Below the pieces are notes generated by a model, which made no database searches, was not told where the DNA came from, and saw nothing but the letters and a program-made list of their open reading frames with translations. This document shows positions 35,332 through 42,180 of a stretch of 64,000 nt of DNA, piece after piece. Position 1 is the first letter of the stretch. Every line of letters starts with the position of its first letter. The DNA is from Bacteroides sp. 214 (GTDB lineage Bacteria; Bacteroidota; Bacteroidia; Bacteroidales; Bacteroidaceae), in NCBI RefSeq assembly GCF_010501015.1, contig NZ_QVML01000002.1:186001-250000 (forward strand), in the 5' to 3' direction. Both the position numbers and the translations under genes were made by a program.

Positions 35332-37527
35332 CTAGAACGGCAATTCCCCCATTCTCTCAACCGGCTTTTCTTCTGCTCTTCGCGCGTTCATCTCTATCTC
35401 TTCGGAGGTGAGGACAACGACCGCGTATTCGGTAATTCCCTGCGCGTTTTTTCTTTTCCTGAACTTCTCTTTTTCCAGTATGTGCACCAGTATTTGTTGG
35501 GTTTGGGCATTGGCCTGTGTGCGTCCGTACATACTTAGTGTGGCGAGGATGGCTGCTGCCGCTTTCCATTTAATCTCTATTGATTTGTTTGTTGCCTTTC
35601 GGAAGTAGATGTAAAGGTTCTCTTCCAACGGGTCTTTGATGCGGTGCTTTTCGTTGCGGGCGTTGATGTTATCTACCTCGTTGCCTTCGTACCAGTATTG
35701 ATAATCGCTTTGTGCCAATGCGCGTGCCTGACTGAATATCCCCGTGTGGTTGATGGGCGATTTGTAGTCAATATTCTTCACCGAAACCACCAGAAAACGT
35801 CTGGAGCCGGTATTGTCCTTGAGGAACTGCAGGTTGTTGGTGCTTCCTATGAACGATGCTTTGCGCGGGTAGGAGTGTGCCTGTATGTCGTAGGGCTTGC
35901 GCAGGCTGATGCTTTCCAGTGCGATGATGCGTTTAAGCTCTGCCACATCGCTTTGCTTCGCCCCTTCAAACTCTTCCATGTTGATGAGCAGGCGGGTGGC
36001 GAGCATCATCATGTCGTCCTTGTTGTGTGGGTCTACCATGCCGTTGCGGTAGTATTCTTTGAGTGTGGGTGGCAGCAGATGCCGTATCCATGTACTTTTT
36101 CCTTTGCCCTGTCCGCCATGCAGTAGCAACACCTGCTGATTGGCTTCTTGTATCCCCATGGCGCAGGCTGTCATGGCGGTAATCCAGCGGCGTAGCGCGT
36201 CGTCCCAGAAGTCGGGGTCGTCCGTCTCGATGGTTTTTGCCAGTTCGCCTATGTAGTCCGTCTCTCCATCCCAAGGCGGCAGGGCGGCGAAGTAGTCGGT
36301 AATCGGGTTATAGTCGGCTGTGTATTCCGAGTCGATGATGGCTTTGAGGTTTTGCTGCGAAAGCGAGATTCCCGCTTGGCAGATGTGCAGGTAGATACTG
36401 TTGAAATCTTTCGTCCGCATGATTCTGTAAGGTTCGTGCTCCTGTGCTTTTTCTTTCATTTCCAGCCGTTCCATAATGGAGTTTCTGCGGAAAGAGAAAT
36501 GGTTGTCCAGGTACTGAATTGTTCGTTGCGTGGGTGGTAACTTCTCTTTTTCGGCCTTTTCGGTTTTGTCGTTGTAGGTATAGGCGTTGCGTATGGGGTC
36601 GTGCGTGTTCCATCGTCCTCCTTCGCCAAACTCTTCGGCGGCAAGCTGCAATACGGCTGCTATGGGCAGTTTGCGCGACATACATTTGTTGCCCAGTGCA
36701 AAGAGAAACGTGTTGTATTCTCCTTCGGTGTAGCTGTATTCCTTCTGAATGGCTTTCACGCATTTTTTGTAAGCCATTCGTATGGCAGGATCTATGTAGT
36801 CGGTTGTTTGCGGCACGCTGCTGGGCATAATTCCCGATACATCTTCGTTGTTCTTGCTTTTATTGCGTGCCGGCAGCTCTGTTACGGTAGGTATTCTGCG
36901 TAAGGTAGCCTGTTGCAGTCGTTCCGGCGAGAAGAATACCTGCGGGTCGTAAGAGGCGAACGTCCCTCTGGAGATGTCTTTGCCCGAGGTATCTACCTTT
37001 ACACCCGTTATCTGCTCGTAGTATTGGCGCGTGAGTTGGTACATTTCGTAGTGATACCTCTCCAGCTCGCTGTAACCAATTTCTGTGCCGTTGAGGTACA
37101 TATCCCTTAGTCTGCTGGCGGCAGGTGTGCGCAGGTATGCTATGATTTTGAAACCATGCCTTTTCACCGTGAGGAAGCCGAGGAGGGTGGCTTCGTCCTG
37201 TTCTATGATAGGGCGTAGGCGTAGGACATCCTCGTCGCTCAGTCCGTCAATGTCTATTGTTATCAAGTCATTGTAGGCAGTTATGCTGTGCGGCAGCCTT
37301 TCTTCGCGGTACGTGGTGGTGACTGTAAAAAAGCTTAGTTGTCTCTTCACCCTGTTTGCCTCTTCTTTTTTCCCGAGTGCCATCAGCCGGTTTATTTTCT
37401 CGACGTTCTTGGCATACTTTTCGGACTTAATCATCTCTGCCAGCTCTTTGATGGATAGATACCCATTTACCTTTGTAAAACCACGATAGGAAGTTACTTG
37501 AACCTCATTTTTAGTTTCTTGTGTCAT
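35332..37527 (-). CDS. VirE-type primase-helicase (BT4734-like N-terminus)
   Basis: A 731-aa protein. Residues 1-200 form the VirE_N/BT4734-like domain with ITIDIDGL at about 89-96, reminiscent of an archaeo-eukaryotic primase acidic motif, plus KDISRGTFASYDP. The middle (about 245-345) looks like a PriCT-type helical domain. The C-terminal VirE P-loop ATPase has Walker A GGQGKGKST at 471-479, an IMEEFEG-like LINMEEFEGAK Walker B and SFIGSTN. Such proteins prime and unwind DNA in phage satellites and plasmids. It is last in a minus-strand pair with the gene at 37647. Its repeats and neighbours indicate an accessory replication module. Confidence 0.82.
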   Translation of the reverse strand: MTQETKNEVQVTSYRGFTKVNGYLSIKELAEMIKSEKYAKNVEKINRLMALGKKEEANRVKRQLSFFTVTTTYREERLPHSITAYNDLITIDIDGLSDEDVLRLRPIIEQDEATLLGFLTVKRHGFKIIAYLRTPAASRLRDMYLNGTEIGYSELERYHYEMYQLTRQYYEQITGVKVDTSGKDISRGTFASYDPQVFFSPERLQQATLRRIPTVTELPARNKSKNNEDVSGIMPSSVPQTTDYIDPAIRMAYKKCVKAIQKEYSYTEGEYNTFLFALGNKCMSRKLPIAAVLQLAAEEFGEGGRWNTHDPIRNAYTYNDKTEKAEKEKLPPTQRTIQYLDNHFSFRRNSIMERLEMKEKAQEHEPYRIMRTKDFNSIYLHICQAGISLSQQNLKAIIDSEYTADYNPITDYFAALPPWDGETDYIGELAKTIETDDPDFWDDALRRWITAMTACAMGIQEANQQVLLLHGGQGKGKSTWIRHLLPPTLKEYYRNGMVDPHNKDDMMMLATRLLINMEEFEGAKQSDVAELKRIIALESISLRKPYDIQAHSYPRKASFIGSTNNLQFLKDNTGSRRFLVVSVKNIDYKSPINHTGIFSQARALAQSDYQYWYEGNEVDNINARNEKHRIKDPLEENLYIYFRKATNKSIEIKWKAAAAILATLSMYGRTQANAQTQQILVHILEKEKFRKRKNAQGITEYAVVVLTSEEIEMNARRAEEKPVERMGELPF

Positions 37528-37576
37528 CTCAATTTATATGTTTTTCTAGTTTGGCAGAAACGCTCTACCAAATGCG

Positions 37577-37628
37577 ACGGCAAATATCCCCTTTAGAATT
37601 GACATATTCAAATAGAGATATTTGCCGT
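37577..37628. repeat. 12-bp perfect inverted repeat upstream of the VirE gene
   Basis: ACGGCAAATATC at 37577-37588 and GATATTTGCCGT at 37617-37628, separated by 28 nt, lie in the 119-bp gap between the unknown gene and the VirE gene. This could be an operator, an attenuating RNA hairpin or an insertion scar. Confidence 0.6.
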
Positions 37629-37646
37629 TGTTTGTCTAAGGTGTTG

Positions 37647-38039
37647 TTACTGAGCGTCTTGCTCTCTCTCCGCCTTTTCCCTGATGTAGTTATGTATCAT
37701 GGTTTCAAGCGATTGCGTTCCGAGGCTCTGTTGGGGTGCGTTTCGTACCCTCAGGTCGAATACCAGCTCTATGATCCGTGTTATCTCCCTTACGCTTCGT
37801 GGTTTTTCCCTGCCCGGTTCGTTTTGTGTCAGTAGCAGGAACAGTTCGATAACCAACTCTCTATCAGCACTTACCACTATCCGTTGGCTACCATGTTCTA
37901 CCATCCGAAGTATTCTCTTTACCTCTTCTGTTTGCTTGTTTACCACAATGATGCAATTCGCATCTTCTGTCTGTACGATTTCTACCGTTTTAGATGTTTT
38001 TTTGACATAATTATAATATTTGAGTGAAAAAAGTTTCAA
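37647..38039 (-). CDS. Unknown protein upstream of the VirE gene
   Basis: Up to 130 aa, unrecognised. The frame begins at a TTG (38039); the first ATG (37904) would give 85 aa starting MVEHGSQRIVVS. The upstream part (VEIVQTEDANCIIVVNK) reads like real protein, so the longer form is preferred despite the weak start. It ends in a charged helix (IREKAEREQD). It is likely co-transcribed with the VirE gene. Confidence 0.5.
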   Translation of the reverse strand: MKLFSLKYYNYVKKTSKTVEIVQTEDANCIIVVNKQTEEVKRILRMVEHGSQRIVVSADRELVIELFLLLTQNEPGREKPRSVREITRIIELVFDLRVRNAPQQSLGTQSLETMIHNYIREKAEREQDAQ

Positions 38040-38083
38040 AAATAGTGAAGTTGGGTGGGTTTTGTGTGTTTTCTTTTTGACAG

Positions 38084-38162
38084 ATTGAATTCAGGTTAAA
38101 CGCTGAGTTACGCGAGTTGCGCGGAGGGGTTAAGTTTTAAAGTTTTTCGATGCCGCAGGTAT
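38084..38162. repeat. Long dispersed repeat, copy B
   Basis: Same order as copy A: TTCAGGTTAAACGCTGAG, TTACGCGAG, GCGGAGG, then TTTTTCGATGCCGCAGG. It starts in the region upstream of the unknown gene at 38039. Together A and B bracket about 4 kb with the KilA-N, VirE and unknown genes. Confidence 0.85.
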
Positions 38163-38199
38163 CCTCCTTTGGTTTCCTTCCTGGTGTTTGCTGCTTAAA

Positions 38200-38270
38200 G
38201 CATTGAGTTATGCAGATAATGCAATGCTTTAGTGGTGCTAATGCATTGAGTTATGGGAATAATGCAATGG
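38200..38270. repeat. CATTGAGTTATG / AATGCAATG repeats
   Basis: Two units of CATTGAGTTATG...ATAATGCAATG, related to the tandem repeats at 4518-4607, 34 kb away. They separate copies B and C. Confidence 0.65.
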
Positions 38271-38357
38271 ATTAAATTCAGATTAAACGCTGAGTTGCGC
38301 GAGTTACGCGGAGGGTTTAAGTTTTAGAGTTTTAGTTTTTCGATGCCGCAGGTATCC
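38271..38357. repeat. Long dispersed repeat, copy C
   Basis: Third copy, with TTAAACGCTGAGTTGCGCG and TTTTTCGATGCCGCAGG. It is 109 bp after copy B in the same orientation. An inverted fragment (CCTCCGCGTAACTCAGCG) follows at 38477-38499. Confidence 0.85.
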
Positions 38358-38370
38358 ATGTTTTTATTTT

Positions 38371-38457
38371 ACCACAGAGTTCACAGAGTTTCGCAGAGGG
38401 TTATTAGCCATGCGGCATCGTAACTAAAACTCTGTGTAACCCTGTGTACACCGTGGT
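38371..38457. repeat. Inverted repeat of the CACAGAG family
   Basis: ACCACAGAGTTCACAGAG at 38371 faces an arm ending TACACCGTGGT at 38457, as in the copy at 32749-32828. No gene is visible in 38040-38900; the stretch is repeats followed by the GAGGTT array and a terminator. Confidence 0.75.
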
Positions 38458-38577
38458 AACCTGAATTTCACCTACCCCTCCGCGTAACTCAGCGTTTAAA
38501 ACAGCATTTCCTTTAAACTATATATATATTATTTCTTTTTTTAGCCTCTTTTCCGAGGGTGGTTACCTACCTCTATA

Positions 38578-38814
38578 GAGGTTCAAAAAACGAAACTTTA
38601 AAGGGGGTAAAGCGGGCGCCCGGGCGCGTTCTTATATAGTGCTCTTTTTTTTTAGTGCCAAAACACCTCTTTTTAACCTCTTGAACCTCCATTTTCGTGT
38701 CCGAATTATTTATTTTTCGAGGTTATTTTAACGTATTTTTGCTATTTTTCGTAAAAAAAGAGGACAAGGGTGGGGAGGTTCCGAGAGGTTAGGGGGGAGG
38801 TTAGGTGGGAGGTT
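38578..38814. promoter_or_regulatory. GAGGTT/AACCTC array with a 12-bp GC palindrome
   Basis: GAGGTT starts at 38578, 38719, 38775, 38785, 38797 and 38809; AACCTC starts at 38675 and 38684. The last four are 10, 12 and 12 bp apart. GCGCCCGGGCGC, a perfect palindrome, is at 38616-38627 in otherwise AT-rich DNA. The array lies upstream of the unknown gene and VirE gene. It may be an operator array or an origin-like iteron set; neither is shown. Confidence 0.5.
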
Positions 38815-38823
38815 GCATTGCGA

Positions 38824-38865
38824 AGAAAAAAGAGGCACGGGTAGGGGAGTTCTGCCTGTGCCTCT
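38824..38865 (-). terminator. Intrinsic terminator of the 38.9-41.8 kb operon
   Basis: On the minus strand AGAGGCACAGG pairs with CCCGTGCCTCT (one wobble), followed by TTTTTTCTTC. It lies 36 bp after the stop at 38901. Confidence 0.85.
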
Positions 38866-38900
38866 ATGGGGATTTTACGTTTCGTCACATTTTGCTATTG

Positions 38901-39362
38901 CTAAATTTTCTCTTGTTCGAAGATTTTGATAATATCTTCAATACTGTTAATTAATCCGCCTATCGCATGAACGAGCTTCAATAAGATAGGGTTTTCTATG
39001 TGTTTAGAGAGAATAGTAAGCAGTTCTTTCAATGCGGCTTCTACTATTTGCATTATTCCTCTCAATGCGGAGGGATCATCCCAGGGTATGATTGGCGAAG
39101 GATTGATAGGAACAGGTGGAATTTCGGGTGGGTCTTTTTTTAATGCATCTATAACATCAATAAACCCTTTATCTACATGAAAAAGCGCTTTGTGTAGAGA
39201 TAGGAGTGCCTTTTTAGCAATTTCCGACTCTATTTTTGCATGCACGGTTTTTGCTATTCCATCTACAAAACAAAACATATGTGTCCACTGAATCCATTTG
39301 TCAACATCCATGGGACCATTAGAAGGATACATTGACAGTAATACCATTTTTTCTTCATTCAT
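38901..39362 (-). CDS. Unknown helical protein, small partner
   Basis: A 153-aa protein I cannot assign. It has an N-terminal helical part with aromatic residues (KWIQWTHMFCFVDG), a Pro-rich hinge at about 91-110 (PPEIPPVPINPSPIIPWDD) and a C-terminal amphipathic-hydrophobic helical region (IMQIVEAALKELLTIL, LLKLVHAIGGLINSI). No signal peptide. It follows the 804-aa gene by 20 bp and precedes a terminator, so the two form an operon. The paired Pro-rich hinges and helix pattern suggest the two proteins are related in design and may bind each other (inference). Confidence 0.7.
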   Translation of the reverse strand: MNEEKMVLLSMYPSNGPMDVDKWIQWTHMFCFVDGIAKTVHAKIESEIAKKALLSLHKALFHVDKGFIDVIDALKKDPPEIPPVPINPSPIIPWDDPSALRGIMQIVEAALKELLTILSKHIENPILLKLVHAIGGLINSIEDIIKIFEQEKI

Positions 39363-39382
39363 AATTTTGTTGTTTTTAATTG

Positions 39383-41797
39383 TTAATTAATAATTTCTTT
39401 CGCAAGTGCTTTGGCTTTTTCCACCTCTTCTTGCGAAAAATATCTATTCGTTATTATTTCTAATGTCTCTTCATCTTTGAACTCATACGTTTTTCCCTCG
39501 TTCAATATTTGCACCAGTTCTTTTATTTGCACTATCAGAATTTTTGATTCTGATAGGAGTACTTCTTGAGCACTGCTTTGTAGTTGGTTGTTTATCTCTT
39601 TCATTTTTTTGCATAAGAGACTTATGGGCGAGAGACTTTTTAATAGGGACTCCAGTATTTCAATAAAAACACTCTTGTCAACCTGTTTCTTCATTTTCTC
39701 TGAAAAAAGAACTATTTGCATGCGAAATAGGTCTGGAATAGAGTTGTCACCGTGCGCTTCTTTCTTTTGCAGTACTTCTAGCAATAAAAGTAGAGGCTCG
39801 AAGATGGTGTCCAACTGTTGTAAAATTCGAGCTATTTCAGACATGCTTGTCATGTATTTTTGGGGAAGCAGGTATCCTTCGGGCGATAAATGCTCCAGGG
39901 CTTTTATGTTTTTGTTCGTTTCATTATCTAAGTTTTTCAAACTGGAGATAACCCCTTTTGATGATTTATCAATAGCATCAAGAATAAGATATAAATCTTT
40001 TGCATCTTTTTTTAGTCCGTTGTTTATCCCCTTTAGTTCTTTCAGTTGATTTTCGGTAGGCTTATGGTGTTTGGCTAACTTAAAACCATCCAATAGATGT
40101 TCGAGGCTGATGGGCCATGCTTGGATACGTTGCAATACAGCAGAGAGCTCTTCCTCTTCGGGAATTGTTTTTAATGTGTTGTTTAGTTGCTGCTCTACCT
40201 CATTAATACAGCAATGTAGGGTGTTTATCTCTCCAGAAATGGTAGAACAGTCGTTAAGTTGTTCTATTACAAATGTATGTATAGAAAAGAGTATTTCTTG
40301 AATAGATTTCGGAATATGGGGTAATTGAGAAAGAAAAGAAACCAGATCGTCGACAAAGACCAAGTAAATTTTCAGCATCTCAATTTCACTATTAAAGTAT
40401 CCGGGCAGTATGGCGGTGTGAGCGAAAAGGTCTAATCGGGCTGTAAGTGTCTTTAGCATGGGGTGGATGCCGCACACAATCATATTGGTTTGAACAACTC
40501 TATCTTCCAGTTTTTTTGCCTCTGGATGTGTGTATTTTTCTAATCTTAATATGCTTGTTTTTGGTTCAAAAACGATAGATGGGTCGTAGAAGGTCCAGTC
40601 TATTTTCTGAAATCTCGGTATGTCTATCTTTGATTTATAATTGATTGCAAGTTCCGGTTCATCTGGCCAGATAGGTATGGGGGCTGGCTTGGTTGGGTCT
40701 GCTATTCCATTGAGCACAGAAAACAATAGTTCTGTTATTTTCTTCTCCATGTCTATTTTCTTCATGGGAGAGAAATCCTCCAAGGAGGCGGATAACACAT
40801 TCCACCCGGAGGATATTTCCTGAAATGAAGCGGACAATTTTTCCAGTTTCTTTAAAAAGTCTTCGGGGGTCAGGTGCTTTTTTACCGCGTCGATGATGGC
40901 CGTGATACCTAAATATTTCATGAGGTTTTCTTTAAAAAAATCCAGTAATCTATTTAATCCCGTAACTTCCAATATGGCATTGATAATAGGTTTAAGTATT
41001 TTGTCAATCAGACAGCCTATCGCGTTTAGTACCCATTTGATGGGCGCTATAGCATCTATGATTGTATTTAACACCCGAGCAATAGGTTCGATGATTTTTA
41101 TTACGTTTCCTATTTTCTCGATACCGCTTGCCAGTTCTTTCGTGTTTCCTTTAATTTTGTTACACTCCTCTTCGATAGCGTTTGTTACATTGTCTATTTC
41201 ATTTAGTAGTTTATCCAACTCATTGATAGGTATTGATGCCGCGTTCTCTATCTTTTTTAAGTGATCAATCAACTCGTTCAATCGTTTGTTGATATCATCT
41301 CCCATCAATATAGGTGCTGCGATTTCGGCTAGTTGAATGAGGTATTCTATGATACGGATCGTTTTTATAAATTCCGGAATGTGGTCATGTATCATCTTGT
41401 TGCATTGAGCTAGTTCGTCTACCCCTCCGTGCACTTTTTGCAGGAGTTGGCGTAGCTTTTTCAGCGCATTATCCAAGCTCTTCAATGTATTGTGCATTGC
41501 TTTTGCAAATTCTCCGGCTGTACCAATTATTCTAGATATAGGCAGTATTATTTCTCCTATGATAGGTATGGGAGTAAGTGCTTGGGTTAGCTTTTCTAAA
41601 ATAGAAATGGCTTTGCAGCAGCTATCTACATTGTGTGTTAATGTATATACATTGTTTACGATACTTTCTATGTGTGAAATTCTTTCTGTAACAGAAAACA
41701 AATGAGGGTTAAGACTTTCTGTGATTTTTTCAATACGTTGAAGTGCTTTGATAGTAGTATCAATAGGCTTGTGTGTTAGTTCTTGTGGGTTTCTCAT
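39383..41797 (-). CDS. Unknown large helical protein with hydrophobic stretches
   Basis: An 804-aa protein without signal peptide and without a family I recognise. Nearly all of it looks helical. Long amphipathic helices with heptad-like spacing alternate with strongly hydrophobic stretches, notably about 72-95 (TPIPIIGEIILPISRIIG) and about 238-285 (IKIIEPIARVLNTIID, IKWVLNAIGCLIDKILKPI, INAILEVTG). A Pro-rich linker (TKPAPIPIWPDEPEL) is near the middle and a second helical half follows. The layout recalls alpha-helical pore-forming toxins or tethering proteins, but this is resemblance only. First gene of the operon; no transport or injection genes are adjacent. Confidence 0.75.
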   Translation of the reverse strand: MRNPQELTHKPIDTTIKALQRIEKITESLNPHLFSVTERISHIESIVNNVYTLTHNVDSCCKAISILEKLTQALTPIPIIGEIILPISRIIGTAGEFAKAMHNTLKSLDNALKKLRQLLQKVHGGVDELAQCNKMIHDHIPEFIKTIRIIEYLIQLAEIAAPILMGDDINKRLNELIDHLKKIENAASIPINELDKLLNEIDNVTNAIEEECNKIKGNTKELASGIEKIGNVIKIIEPIARVLNTIIDAIAPIKWVLNAIGCLIDKILKPIINAILEVTGLNRLLDFFKENLMKYLGITAIIDAVKKHLTPEDFLKKLEKLSASFQEISSGWNVLSASLEDFSPMKKIDMEKKITELLFSVLNGIADPTKPAPIPIWPDEPELAINYKSKIDIPRFQKIDWTFYDPSIVFEPKTSILRLEKYTHPEAKKLEDRVVQTNMIVCGIHPMLKTLTARLDLFAHTAILPGYFNSEIEMLKIYLVFVDDLVSFLSQLPHIPKSIQEILFSIHTFVIEQLNDCSTISGEINTLHCCINEVEQQLNNTLKTIPEEEELSAVLQRIQAWPISLEHLLDGFKLAKHHKPTENQLKELKGINNGLKKDAKDLYLILDAIDKSSKGVISSLKNLDNETNKNIKALEHLSPEGYLLPQKYMTSMSEIARILQQLDTIFEPLLLLLEVLQKKEAHGDNSIPDLFRMQIVLFSEKMKKQVDKSVFIEILESLLKSLSPISLLCKKMKEINNQLQSSAQEVLLSESKILIVQIKELVQILNEGKTYEFKDEETLEIITNRYFSQEEVEKAKALAKEIIN

Positions 41798-41833
41798 AGC
41801 GTTGTAAAATTATGTTTGTTTGTATTTGTTTTA

Positions 41834-41841
41834 CAAATCTA
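41834..41841 (-). promoter_or_regulatory. Probable -7 box for the 804-aa gene
   Basis: TAGATTTG on the minus strand matches TAnnTTTG, 36 bp upstream of ATG 41797; no -33 TTTG at the usual distance. Confidence 0.4.
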
Positions 41842-41975
41842 TAAAAAATAGATGAATAGGTGTTGTTTATTTGTTAAAATATTGCTAAGATGTTGTGAAA
41901 CATATTTTCTACATCATACCATATGTGCTTTTTAGTTCATTTCAACTCATTTCCATAATTATTTTTAACATCGCT

Positions 41976-42006
41976 TTGATGTTTGGAATAAAGGGGGTAT
42001 TTTTGT
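41976..42006 (+). promoter_or_regulatory. Bacteroidetes-type promoter of the polysaccharide locus
   Basis: TTTG at 41976-41979, exactly 19 bp, then TATTTTTG at 41999-42006. The first gene starts at 42181, so the transcript would carry a leader of about 165-170 nt. The rest of 41798-42180 is AT-rich with no certain gene. Confidence 0.72.
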
Positions 42007-42180
42007 GGCTTGAAAATAGTTTCTAGGGTGTTGTGTCTACATAGGAATGTGGGGGACATGGCACGAAGTGTATTTTAGAGGGAGGACTAATTTGTTTTTC
42101 AAAAATGAAGGATGTATTAGTTCCAATTCAAAAAGATAGTTTTTTACATATGTATAAAGGTATTAAAAAGAAAGGAATTA

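Noticed and set aside
35644-36126. 160-codon plus-strand frame within the VirE gene
   Set aside because: Antisense shadow of a conserved gene including the Walker A region.
32289-38039. An intact prophage
   Set aside because: No capsid, portal, terminase, tail or integrase genes; only replication-, regulation- and lysis-type genes are present.
38901-41797. The 804-aa protein as a phage tape-measure protein
   Set aside because: It is long and helical, but no tail genes are nearby and the hydrophobic and Pro-rich pattern differs; evidence is insufficient either way.
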